DNA from: Solea solea
Lineage: Eukaryota; Chordata; Actinopteri; Pleuronectiformes; Soleidae
Reading direction: 5' to 3'
DNA length: 64,000 bases
NCBI RefSeq assembly: GCF_958295425.1
Contig: NC_081142.1
Location: 24,152,969 to 24,216,968 of the forward strand
Shown in pieces: positions 37,418-64,000 of this stretch; position 1 is the first letter of the stretch, and each line of letters begins with the position of its first letter. The position numbers and the translations under genes are program-made. The notes under the pieces are model-generated. The model saw only the letters and a program-made list of their open reading frames with translations. It ran no database searches and was not told where the DNA came from.

Positions 37418-39405
37418 TCAGAAATGCTCAGGGTGAAGCTCCAGCTCCTTCTTTATCCTGTTCTCCACCAACAGACTGAGGTTGGAGTCCGTCACTGGGA
37501 GACTGTAACTCACAAACACTTGTTTTTTGGTCTTCTTTGCTGGAAAACACACAAAAACTAATTACTGAACAAATTGGCAACAAAGGTGCAACGATTCTGT
37601 AGTTTAAATGTTTACAAGAAAGGGCTGCATCAATGCAGTCGCCCCATCGTGAAGGTGACTTACGTAACAAATGTAGTGTATTAAGACTTTTTAAACAGCC
37701 TTGAAAACAAGGGTTACTATACCACCCCACGGCTAATGCAGCTGGTGGCACTTTGATGGTTTTACAAAAGCTATGGATCATAAACGCCTGACATTAACAA
37801 ACATAAAGCTTTGCTCCCGCCACTCAAGAGTGGAGAGGATTTTGAAGATTTTCTCCTGGACTGTTGAGCATATGATATTGTTAGACTCTGCTGTTTTTGT
37901 AAATAGTGCTATTTAAATTAAGGTGGACTGGGTTACATTTAACGTACATAATGTTTTTATAGTCCGTCCTCTCATCATGTGACCCCTGCTATAACTCTAA
38001 GCGGACACAATTTCACTTTCAATTTACGTCTATTAAAAAATTAACCAATAAAAAATAAATGGATGGACGGACATTTATGTTTGTGTTTAAGTAAATGAAC
38101 ACAGTCTCACTGTTTCAGTGTGATGTAAGCTTTTCCAAAGTTTTGAACACTGATCACTACAGTTTTACACATTTCGTTTCAGTGTTTCTGACTCATTAAA
38201 CACTGGTGTGGTCACTTATAGATAAATCCATAAATATGAACATAATATTGGAGCATAATATGAAGGGGCGTTTGACACTTACTGACTTACCTAATCTCTG
38301 TGACAAAGTATTTGGAGCAGTATTGGACGGATCCCCCATGAGTAATGTGGATAAAGGCATTGAATCCTGCAGCAAAAGACAACACGAAATAAATGAAAAA
38401 AAAACATTATTCATGGCTAAATTGCTACAAAAGTACTTATTGCACAAGTAGTGTTTTTTGGGTGATATGATCTTAAAACGACATCATGATATTCCATCAA
38501 ATATAATCTCAACAACAATATTCATGACAATTATCCACAGAATTTTACAATATAAGTGTTTGTTTTGACTTGGTTCATGGAGTTCACAATGAAAAACATA
38601 TTTATGCTGTAAAAAAAAATATCAATATCTGTTGACGCTCGCTTGGAACCTTGCCAGGGCAGGTGCTAAAAAGGGCCCCAGGTACCGTGTTCAGTTGCAT
38701 TTTGAATCCTACTGTACAGTAGTTGGTGCTATGTACCACAAAGAGTTGTAATCCACTTTACTAGAAGAAGAACAATCGCCAAAGACAAACAATTAACAGC
38801 CTTGATGGACAGTGAAATATTAGTTCTAAAGTAAGTTTTACGGTGGTTGCATAATGACCGTAACCTCCTAAAATAGCCTTGGCCACCCCAAAAATAAAAG
38901 TCTAGCTCCGCCACTGCTAAAACATAAGCATTGTGCTGGGTAGTGTTAGAACTATACAATGGAAAAGCGACATAAAAGAACTCTGCAGTTGGGCAAAGAT
39001 TAAGACGTATTTATCAGCATCAGTTATTGGCCCAGGCTCTCTCGATATATCGCCATATCGGCAAAAAGTCAAATATTGTCAAACCTCAAACAACCTGTTG
39101 AGTGAACCTGAGATGTGGGAGCCCAAAAACTGGTTGTACTGCCTTCCATTAGTACAACAGATTTATTTATGTAGTAATTTAACTATTATTAGTGTTGTTG
39201 TTGTTGCGGAAGTACATGTTCCACTTACATATTTGCTGCTCATTGAAACCGCCAGGTTTGACAGGACTGGAGATGAACCGATCCAGAGGAAAAACCCGCC
39301 GCTGAGCTTCATCACGTGAAAGTGAACGGCCTGCTCCAGAATCTTGTCCGAGAAATTGTGAACGGAAATGGCCTCAGATACCGCAGTGTTCTGTGTTTCG
39401 CTCAT
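37418..39405 (-). CDS. psmg4: Proteasome assembly chaperone 4, complete, 3 exons
   Basis: Small cytosolic chaperone. By family knowledge it pairs with PSMG3 and acts in early assembly of the 20S proteasome alpha ring. Exons on the minus strand: 39405-39229 (59 codons, ending in phase 0 after SSKY), 38366-38291 and 37539-37418. Together they give 375 nt, 124 aa, against 123 aa in human as I recall it. Diagnostic segments are ISVHNFSDKILEQAVHFHVM, FFLWIGSSPVLSNLAVSM (exon 1), STLLMGDPSNTAPNTLSQRL (exon 2) and KKTKKQVFVSYSLPVTDSN followed by LLVENRIKKELE (exon 3). All splice sites are GT-AG. The gene is convergent with slc22a23, and its start is 1.2 kb downstream of the bphl stop on the same strand. 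No paralogue or pseudogene features: frame is clean and introns are present. Confidence 0.94.
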
Positions 39406-39595
39406 TTTTGTAAAGTCCTTGTCACTGTCTGTGTGTATGTGAGTGTGGTAGCTATGGTGTTAGCCGCCGTGACTCTCGTTGTCAACAGAAACAAGAGCTT
39501 CCGGGTTAAACAAAACAGCCCAAACCAACCGATCATCGACAGACGCGAGTGTATTGACCACAGAGGCCCGTTTCCACCACTTATAAAAATAAAAA

Positions 39596-40195
39596 TAAGA
39601 GATAGTAAGTCATAACTATGAGAAACTAAGTCATAAATATGAGAAAATAAGTCATAAATATGAGATAGTAAGTCATTTTATGAGAAACAAAGTCATACAT
39701 ATGATAATTACGAGAAACAAAGTCATAAATATGAGAAAATAAGTCATCAATATGAGATACTAAGTCATAATTATGAGAAGCTAAGTCATAAATATGATAA
39801 TTACGAGAAACTAAGTCATAAATATGAGAAACTGAGTCATAAATATGAGATAGTAAGTCATATTATGAGAAACAAAGTCATACATATGATAATTACGAGA
39901 AACTAAGTCATAAATATGAGAAACTAAGTCATAAATATGAGAAACTAAGTCATAAATATGAGATACTAAGTCATAATTATGAGAAACTAATTCATAATTA
40001 TGAGAAACTAAGTCATAATTATAATTATGAGAAACAAAGTCATAAATATGATAATTACGAGAAACTAAGTCATACATACGATACTTATGATGACAAACTA
40101 AGTCATAATTATAATTATGAGAAACTAAGTCATAACTATAATTATGAGAAACTAAGTCATAAATATGATAATTATGAGAAACTAAGTCATAAATC
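39596..40195. repeat. AT-rich minisatellite, about 600 bp
   Basis: Repeats of AGTCATAAATATGAGAAACTA with variants AATTATGAGAAA and ATATGATAATTACGAG. It starts about 190 bp upstream of the psmg4 start codon and ends about 400 bp before the bphl stop. Confidence 0.95.
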
Positions 40196-40590
40196 TATAG
40201 AGGCATATTGCATTCACCTAAAATAATGGCACATCGGCTTTGTTTTTATGAGATATTTGTTCGGGAGGGAATTTTTACAGAGGGCTCCCAGGAACAGCCA
40301 GATATCATAATGTGGGAATTCAATATTATGCAACAATACAACAATATATCCATGAGGTGCTTTAGAAGTACATTTTATTAAGAGCAAAAAAAATAAATTT
40401 AAAAGTGGAACAAGATGCCAATTTTTGTGGCTCAGCCTGGAAAACTGTGAATTACAATATCTATAAACTGCTAGCATTGTCAGAGAGCAAGGACATTCAT
40501 TTTAATTTCACATGAGCCATAGTTCATTTAACAAAGGAAAAATCTTTGAAGCATGAAAACACAGAAATATTTATTTCACTGTGTGAACGG

Positions 40591-45695
<5,105 letters not shown>

Positions 45696-45712
45696 GACTG
45701 AGCAGAGAGTGG

Positions 45713-45785
45713 ACACACACACACAGCAGAGTGGACACACACACACACACACACACAGTAGAGAGTGGACACACACACACAGCAG
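45713..45785. repeat. (CA)n and GAGTGGACACA repeats in bphl 5' flank
   Basis: CA tracts separated by AGAGAGTGGACACACA units, starting 18 bp upstream of the bphl start codon, so probably within its 5' UTR. Confidence 0.8.
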
Positions 45786-47632
45786 AGAGTGGACTGCACT
45801 TCGACCTGCAGCAGAGGAGGGAGGACTTGGAGGCGCAGAAAGACCAGTGTGGGTTAAAAGGTTCAAGTTCATGCAGGAGTGTAGCAGGACTGACCCCACA
45901 TGGTGGGAACAGGAACAGAAAGGAAAAATAAGGAAACTTGTTTTACAAGTTGTCAGAGACACGTCTCATGTTTTTTTGTGATAACCCACCCAAACCACTA
46001 GGGGTCTGTATTTCATTTCTTATTCAGGTCACGTGTCTTTATACTCAGGTGTTGCTGGTTGAACTTGAACTACTCATAATAACACTTGTTATAATTGACA
46101 GAAACTCAGTGAAGAGCAGCGTAGGGCTTTGGGAACACGAGACACGGGTCTCCGACGATCACATGACACATTTATCGCTGAAAATTACAAAAAAAAAATA
46201 TATATATATATATTTATAACATTTTTCTTTGGGTTTGTTTATTGGAAATAGAAAGGACGGGATTTATACCTGAGTGCACGTAAAAACAACAGCTAGCCGC
46301 AAACAGTGCCCCACTGAGTGACTACACAAGTTTTCCAATGTTTTTCCAATGTAATGTAAGTCCAGCACAGTTGCACAGGAAGCTCATTTCAGGCCCAAGT
46401 ATTTACTTATACATAAATTCTGAAACAAACAACTAGAACAAGGAAGCACGATAATAAGGTAAAACTAAAATGCTATGATAATGTTTTTATTTACAGTGTA
46501 TATGTACAAATGAAAATGAACAATGGTCCTTTTTTAAAAACAGTTAAAATAACACACACATTTTTATTTTCATTGATTTCAAAATGATTAATCGCAATGT
46601 AATGAAATCTAAGCCATGCAGGAGTGACCGCATTAAAAAAATTCTGCCTTTCCAGCACATCTGGAGTTTGATATCATAATAATATAATAACATAATTATG
46701 AGGTGAATGCATGTAAGTCTGGGCTGCCAAACTGACCAAACTGACCAAACTGACCAACCTGACCAAGGGCCGTGATTGGCCCACGGGCCGGACTTCAGTC
46801 TTTGTCTGGTTGAGACCGCATCGCCGAGCAAATAACACACAACGAGCAGCGATTTGTCGACAATCTGAGGCAGTGCTGTCAATCAAGAAGTAACATGCAA
46901 CTTCACCACACACTGTACCTTTAATTAATAATAAAAAACTAATTATTGAATAGAAAATCCAATCAAATTTATTTATAAAGCACAACGAAAAAACAAACAA
47001 AACGACAACAGTTGCTGTGCAGTTGTAAAATAAAAACATGCAAAGACGACAGCATCTCACAGAACAAATCAAATGTGTGTCAAATGTCTTTATGGCTTTA
47101 AGATAAAATGCAAACATACACATACATATATTCATGCGTGGCGTAAACACACAGTGTACATATATAATTCATTTCAAACTAAAAGGTCAAGTATTCAGGC
47201 CATGCTGAAGAAAAAACACATTTAAGCGTTTGAGAATAAAGTAGTCACATAAAGCTGCAATAATACAAGAATAAAGCCGTAAATGATGAGATTAAAGTCC
47301 ATTTAGAGTCTGGTTAACCTGATGTGCAGGTTTTTGGACTGTGGGAGGATTCTTTCATAGACCATGCAGGTGCAAGAGGAAACGTAACCAATTATTATTC
47401 CATTGTTCATCAATAGAGCTGCAATTACCGATTATTTTTATAATAGATTAATCGATCGATTATTTTCTGGATTAATCGATTACTCGTTTGGTCCATAAAA
47501 TATCAGAAAACCGTAAAAAAAATTTGATTGGTGTTCGTCCAACCTGGAAATGATGATGTACTCAAATGTCTTGTTTTGTCCACAAACCAAAATGATTCAC
47601 TTTGAATGATTTCTTTGTTATCCAGAGCAAAG

Positions 47633-47912
47633 AAATGAAGAAAATATGCACATTTAAGAAGTTGAAACAATCAGAAATCTTGTTTTAATCATGAAAAAAG
47701 CTTCAAACCAAGTAATAGATTATCAAAATAGTTGTCGATGAATTTAGTAATCGTTTAATCGATTGTTTCAGCTCTATTCATCAATTACTATATTAATCTT
47801 CAACTGTTTCGATAAACGATTAATGGGTTTGAGTGTTATCTTTCAATATTGGAAACAATATTTTCTGCTTCCTTTGCTCCATATGACAAAAGAAATCATC
47901 ATTTCCAGGTTT
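47633..47912 (-). repeat. Right arm of a 280-bp inverted repeat pair
   Basis: Partner of 44571-44850. The 2.78-kb segment between the arms contains bphl exon 1 and its presumed promoter. The arm ends about 80 bp before the b4galt6 CpG-rich block. The surrounding 47410-47960 is a longer copy of the same family. Confidence 0.85.
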
Positions 47913-47994
47913 GACAAACAAGATTCTCTCGATTCATCGTGTGATTAATCGACAGAATCGTTAGCCGAGTCATCTGATCAAAACAATCTACAGG

Positions 47995-48644
47995 CCGAAA
48001 AGGGCGTTGCCATGGGCGACTGCGCGACACGCACTGGTTTCCGTGGCGACGCCGGGGAGGAGCGGCGCCGCTACACCCACCGGAAGCGGTCTCTGCAGTG
48101 CGAGGCAGAGCGGAATTTACTCGGTTCTGTGTTTTTTGTGCCCTGACACATTTGCCATGTGGTTTAATGACACGGGACCCGCGAGGCTCAGTGAGTTATT
48201 AGCGCGTTAGAAGAAGCAGCGCTCACGGACTGTGTGGGAGCAGGCAGAGCCCCGCAGAACTGCCCCTCTTCAACCAGCGGCTCCGAGACCATGGGAGACG
48301 AACAGGAGCATCTTTAAATAGGATTACGGCTCAAAGTTTTCCCCGCAGCGTCACGTTAATCAATGTGCCCGGACCGACGGAGCGCCATGCGGCTGCCGTT
48401 TACCTGATTTATCAACCTGCTGTTTTTTTTATCCATCTGGAAAGTTCTTGGCAGTGTGTGAGAGTGTGTGTGTGGGGGGGGAAAGGGCACCGCTACCTTT
48501 TCCGCTAGTCGCTTGAGCGTTGATGGTGCTTTTCGCACATGACAGACATCAGTGTCAGTGCTGCCTCTCTGTTCCTGGACGTTTCACTTCATAAAGTCTT
48601 TTATGGGATTCCTGTCGGCGAAGCAGAAGCGGACCTGAGCCAAA
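47995..48644 (+). promoter_or_regulatory. b4galt6 promoter and 5' UTR (CpG-rich)
   Basis: GC- and CpG-rich block beginning near 48000 (GGCGACGCCGGGGAGGAGCG around 48043) and running to the start codon at 48645. It contrasts with the AT-rich repeat DNA on its left. No clear TATA box, so a CpG-island promoter is inferred. It lies about 80 bp right of the inverted repeat arm ending at 47912. Confidence 0.5.
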
Positions 48645-59300
<10,656 letters not shown>

Positions 59301-59859
59301 GTAAGAACCTGCACCAATGTCTGAACCCACGCAGCTGTTTTTTTGTCACATTTCACTGATAGAACGGTACAATCACAGCTATAGAAGAGAAACACAATGT
59401 CATAAAGACAAATGTTTTCTTAATACAAATACAACAACATGTTTTTCCAGGTAAGCACAGCTAACTCTACGTTTATCGGTATAAAAAGTCAGGTGAGAAG
59501 TAGAGGCTTATTTTTTTCCTTCTTTATTTGCGACCAGCAGAGTCGCCCCCTGGTGGCTAACTGCTACATCCACCTTACTCCTCCCTTACTGTTATGTACA
59601 CTTTTACCTACGGTCTCCAACCTTAAATCTGAGACTGTTCCGGACTTCCGGTGGCGCTCTACACAGCATGGCAGCATAGTAACAGTTATCTTTACTCATT
59701 AATCTACTCCATACAAACAAACAAATCAAGTTTTGCTTCGATGATGAATGGGGACAAAGGCAAGAAATGAGGATATGGACTACGTAGTAACTATGAAAGA
59801 GAATCCGAGGCTGAAGCTAGCGAAACTTCGTAACAAGATGGAGGTTGCAGAGAGATCAA

Positions 59860-60800
59860 AAATTTGGATTCAATCCGCACGGCGGTGAGTGAAGTTATGA
59901 CTACGGTAATGGCAGCGATCCAGGCTGAATTGAAAAAAGACCTCTTAGACTTCCGCACGTGCTTCAGGGAAGATATGAAAAAGCAAATGGACGAATTTGT
60001 ATCAGAAGTAAACCGAAAAATACAAGATGTTACAGGTCAAATTGACCAGATGGAGGAAAACATGATTGACATGAAAAGATGGGACATCTGAGTCAAAGAT
60101 ACTCTCACCCAACTGCTCACCAAACAGCGGGAGCTACAGGAAAAGGTGACTGATTTGGAGGGGCGCTGTATGCGTAATAATATCAGAGTCTATGGCATCC
60201 CCGAGGACACAGAGGGCATGTCAGTAGTGACTTTTATTGAAAACTTCATCAAAACAGAGCTGGGGAGCGAACTCGACCGTGGACTGGAGATCAAGCGCGC
60301 ACACTGTGCCTTGGCCCCGAAACCACCGAGTGCCCCTCCACGCTCCATGGTGGTTCGATTCCTCTAGTTCTCTGTCAAAGAAAAGATTCGTCACACCGCC
60401 TGGAAAAAAGAGCTCCGTGTCCAAAACAAACGGGTGTATTTTGATCATGATTACGCAACAGAGGTGCAGAACAAAAGGAAGGAATACATACCCATGAAGA
60501 AAATACTACGAGATAATGGCGTACGCTCTCAGACCCCATTAACAAGACTTCATGCTTTTTTCGAAACGGGCCCTGTAACGTACAACAGCGCTGCACAGGC
60601 AGCAGAAGACCTGCAGAGGAGAGGATACGGTGGGCGATATCCCCTGCAGGACCAAGTGCAAAGACATCTCGGAGGAGACGCTGGCTCGGCTTCTACCCTG
60701 GGAGACAACAGAGCCCCGACCCGGTGGAGAAATGCACCGGTTCCAGGAGCAGATTCGGGAGAGGCTGAAGGAGTACCGCAGAACGGAACCAGGAGTTAAA
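59860..60800 (+). pseudogene. L1 ORF1 remnant
   Basis: Coiled-coil part (MDSIRTAVSEVMTTVMAAIQ through QIDQMEENMIDMKRW), then the RRM signature DLEGRCMRNNIRVYGIPEDT and C-terminal part (ETGPVTYNSAAQAAEDLQ; preceded by KRVYFDHDYA). In-frame stops near 60089 and 60365 and a later frameshift break it. Confidence 0.8.
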
Positions 60801-61060
60801 AAGTTAAAATACAGGCTGAAGCCCATGGGCAAAAGACAGAGCCACCAAACTCTTTTTTTTCTTTTCTCTCTTCTTTCTTCTTCACTTCCGAGGGCCCCAC
60901 CTTGTGGCCGGCCCCCTCACTGTCTGGTGCGACATGACAGCTTTTCTGATGGAAGTTCAGTTCACTGTTCTACAAAGTTCCCAATGTTCTTCGGTTCTAT
61001 ACTGTTCTGTTTATTACCATTGGTCCGGGGTGACACGAGAATGTTTCAAATGTAAGACTA

Positions 61061-62980
61061 ATGCATTACCAACACTATAATATACTGTCTCTGAATGTAA
61101 ATGGGCTGAATAACCCCGTCAAAAGAAGCAAAATGATAGCTAAAAGAAAAAGGGAGAAGATAAATGTGGCATTTTGGCAGGAGACGCATCTCTCAGGTGC
61201 TGAACATGAGAAACTTAAAAGGATGGGTGTTAGAAATACCTTCGTTTCATCGTATAAGAAAGGAAAAAGAAGGAGTAGCTATATAGCTGCAAAAGTATTG
61301 GCTTGGAGGCTCAAAAAACCACAGGCAGAAAACACTATCCACAAGATTAGAGACCCTACTACAAATAAAATTACTAACAATTTGGACAGCATACAAAAAA
61401 GCATTTGAGAGATAATATAAATCTTTATATTCTCAATTAGAATAGGTTAATAACCACTCAGCTGCTGAATTTTTGAGCTCCTTAGACCTTCCCACACTAG
61501 GTAAAGTAGCTAATGATAAACTCGTCTCACCAATAAAATGGGGGAAATGAGTAAAGCTATCTCAAGTTTGAACTCTAACAAATCACCTGGCACGGGTGGC
61601 TTTCCTCCAGAGTGGTATAAATCAATGAAAGATCACCTGCTCCCTTATTTGGAGTCCATCTTTAATTATATTATAAAAGGAGGCTCTCTCCCTCCCTCCT
61701 GGAGAGGGGCCTTCATATCTCTGATCCCCAAAGAAGGTAAGGACAGAATGGACTGTAAAGGTTACAGACCTATTAGTGTTTTAAATTCAGACTATAAATT
61801 GTATGCCACCATTGTAGCGAAAAGAATGCAACATGTAATGCCCCTGCTAATAGACGAGGATTCATAAAGGACAGACAGACAGTCTGTTAGTTTTAAGTGG
61901 AACGCACCCTATATTAAATATCTGGGAGTGAGTTTGCCTAAAGACATGTCACAATTATTCAATATTAACTATAACTGTATTAACACAAACATATATGATG
62001 ACCTTGATGGGTGGAGTCTGCTGCCTCTTGACTTTGGTAGAATTAGATCAATAAAAAAGAATATCCTCCAAAATGATGAACTCCAAAACAGATAAAAACT
62101 ACTTAGATGGCCAGCACATGACCCCAAATTCAAACCAGCATCACTAGATCATGGATATAAACAATGGACCTATTATGGTGTTACTGCTGTATGCAAAATT
62201 GTTAAAAAATGGGAGCTGAACAGCTTTAACAACTAATGTCAAATGTATGGACTAGGTAGGCAAGACTTTTACAGGTACTTACAGTTTGGTGCTTATTTTT
62301 GTGAAAAGCTGAAAGGTTGTAACCCCACAGAGCCACCAGCGATAATTCATAGATTTATGGATGCATACAACTCTGGAAATATTAAAGCACTTAGAAGCAA
62401 GTTCTACCACAGCATCTCCTCATTGAAGAAGGATTCAACAGACTGTGTGAAACATGGATGGGAAAAAGAGTCGAACATCGTGATAACAGAAGACATGTGG
62501 CTGTACGCCTGGGAAACACAGTCATCCTTCACCAACTCCTGGACTTGGAGAGACTTCTGTGGGAAAAGCTTAATTTGTTTTTTTATAACTCCCCAGCAGA
62601 AGTCCAAACAGACTGGTACACAATGGAGAGAATGTGGAGAAGTCTTTGCTGATCATGCCCATGTTTTTTGGTCTTGCCCCTCCATCCAGTTTTTCTGGAG
62701 GGAAGTGGCAAAAATTATTTAAAAGTTCTGTGTTTCAATATAAATGTATTATTCTCGACTCTATTTCTTGGGAATATGCCAGATGGATTGAGTAAAGCAG
62801 ACGTATACTTTCTTAGGGTCTTGCTGGCTGCAAGTAAAAAGGCCATCACAAAATGTTGGCTCCAGAAAAATGCCTCCACTACAGACACTTTTGTTAAAGG
62901 TGACATCGAATGCTTGTATCACACATATATGTTAGTTATGGAGGTCTACTTACATATATTAACATGTTTTCATGATTAAA
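61061..62980 (+). pseudogene. L1 ORF2 remnants
   Basis: Endonuclease start (ILSLNVNGLNNPVKRSKM; FWQETHLSGAEHEKL), then a jump to KVLAWRLKKPQ. Next comes the RT N-terminal part (LNSNKSPGTGGFPPEWYKS; ISLIPKEGKDRMDCKGYRPI), then a jump past the catalytic box to YIKYLGVSL and the C-terminal region ending CGEVFADHAHVFWSCPSIQF with its Cys/His cluster. Multiple stops. Not functional. Confidence 0.8.
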
Positions 62981-62984
62981 AACC

Positions 62985-63590
62985 TCCTAATCGCTGCAAA
63001 CGAGCCGATCAAAATATCTCCTCACGGACGCTCTCGTCAGCCGCGCTGTTTCAGACCAAACAGTTGCTGTGATTGGCCAGCCAACGAGAGCTTTACAACT
63101 GTCCTGTGATTGGCCAGGTACCTGGAAGTGACGTAATAGATAGGCCAGCTCTCAGATACACAGCTCCCCCTCTGGCACGGTGGATGCTCTGCATCTCAGC
63201 AGCTACAACGAGACTAGTTCTTCTTCTTCTTCTGCGGTTGAATGTACGCAACCGGATGTGCCCGGACTAGTGCCCGCACCGGGAGGCACTACGGTGGTGA
63301 GGATTTCTGATGACGACATCAAATTAAGGAAGTGTCGATCCGCTTCGCAGAGCCCAGGAAAACAATACAACACTATTTTCTCAGCAGTGGCTGAACTGTT
63401 TGTTCTGAAACTTTAGGGTTTCATAAACGAGGTAATGACGCAGATACACACACTAACGCAGCGTTAATTGGAGCTTCCGGTCTATGTCACCTTCAATATT
63501 GTAAAACAACTACATGTACTAGAGCAAATGACCTATTCAATCAGACTCCAAAAAGATCTAGGTGCAAAACGATGGCGGCCAATGAGTCAG
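62985..63590. other. Segment of unknown origin inside the L1 3' part
   Basis: GC-richer than its surroundings. Contains a repeated CTGTGATTGGCCAG (about 63068 and 63104), GTGACGTAATAGATAGGCC, and a short frame with NETSSSSSSAVECTQPDVPG. It lies after the end of recognisable ORF2 and before the A-rich L1 tail. Might be a nested insertion or unusual 3' UTR; ends not defined. Confidence 0.35.
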
Positions 63591-63747
63591 ACTGCATGCA
63601 TGTACTGGGTATGATATTTTGTCTTTTGGATACACTTATCACCCCCGGACCTTGAATATGTGTAATTGGTCAATGTTTTGTATTTGTCTTTTGTTTATGA
63701 AAATTATATATAAATAAAGAGTTAAAAAAAAAATCTGAGACTGTTCC

Positions 63748-64000
63748 ATGATGGATCCAGACTATGGGGCTCATACTGAGCTTTACTCGGGCTGCACTTT
63801 ATTGAGATCGGATATTGATAAAATCCTGACATCAAAGTCAAACTTGACTCTGATTCTGTTGTGTTTCATAACCAAGCAAAACTAGTCTGGAAAGTGAAGT
63901 ATATCTAATATATATATATATATATATGAATCAATATTGAATTGATTAGCCTTAGTGTGTGTGTGTGTCCTGTAAGGTCATATGCCAGCTGTAGTTAGTG
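63748..64000 (+). other. b4galt6 intron 8 continues, last exon not reached
   Basis: Holds a short (TA)n at 63907-63927 and a (GT)n at 63955-63968. No match to the expected C-terminal exon of b4galt6. Confidence 0.6.

Larger units (their letters stand above)
59642..63730 (+). mobile_element. L1-type LINE with 17-bp target duplication, internally deleted
   Basis: Exact target duplication AAATCTGAGACTGTTCC at 59625-59641 and 63731-63747. Begins GGACTTCCGGTGGCGC and ends AAATAAAGAGTT plus an A-run. ORF1 and ORF2 remnants are in order on +. Several segments of ORF2 are absent. Lies in b4galt6 intron 8 in the same orientation as the gene. Confidence 0.92.

Noticed and set aside
39811..40077. Open frame with repeating YDLVSHNY units
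   Set aside because: Pure translation of the AT-rich minisatellite; no start context or homology.
39590..40200. CRISPR-like regular repeats
   Set aside because: Units are contiguous and variable with no unique spacers, in a vertebrate context; this is a minisatellite.

Overview
This window is vertebrate nuclear DNA, almost certainly from a teleost fish. Three things point there: spliced genes with GT-AG introns and vertebrate orthologues, very dense (CA)n/(CT)n microsatellites, and a fish-style transposon mix (L2, RTE-like, L1, DIRS, hAT, Tc1/mariner, tRNA-derived SINEs). No prokaryotic, plasmid or CRISPR feature is present. All identifications come from reading translations and comparing them with remembered family features; no search was run.

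Four host genes can be rebuilt exon by exon with consistent reading phase. (1) slc22a23 (+): 10 coding exons, 16580-35384, 637 aa, an orphan 12-TM organic-ion-transporter-family protein. (2) psmg4 (-): 3 exons, 37418-39405, 124 aa, a 20S proteasome assembly chaperone, convergent with slc22a23. (3) bphl (-): 7 exons, 40591-45695, 288 aa, a mitochondrial alpha/beta-hydrolase (valacyclovirase). Its first exon, coding the targeting presequence, lies 1.6 kb upstream of the second. (4) b4galt6 (+): 8 of its exons, 48645-59300, a Golgi lactosylceramide synthase; the last coding exon lies beyond the window. The order slc22a23-psmg4-bphl matches my recollection of human 6p25, minus the beta-tubulin genes found between PSMG4 and BPHL in human. 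b4galt6 (human 18q) is a different neighbour.

Layout: 1-1440 is a decayed RTE-like LINE (-). 1441-4848 has a SINE and simple repeats. 4850-8240 is an L2-clade LINE (-) with an uninterrupted 975-codon ORF, followed by a tandem pair of 303-bp repeats. 8882-15880 is non-coding with repeats and a 99-bp near-perfect hairpin. 15880-37190 is slc22a23. 37300-39405 is psmg4. 39596-40195 is a minisatellite. 40591-45695 is bphl, whose first exon sits between two nearly identical 280-bp inverted repeats (44571-44850 and 47633-47912). 48000 to the end is b4galt6, whose introns carry a Tc1/mariner relic (intron 4), a DIRS element containing a nested hAT (intron 5) and an internally deleted L1 with a 17-bp target duplication (intron 8).

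The genes belong to unrelated pathways (membrane transport, proteasome assembly, mitochondrial ester hydrolysis, glycosphingolipid synthesis), so I see no functional cluster. I found no convincing new gene system. The notable material is structural: nested transposons with readable insertion junctions, an intact LINE ORF, inverted repeats around the bphl promoter, and microsatellites that form parts of splice sites.
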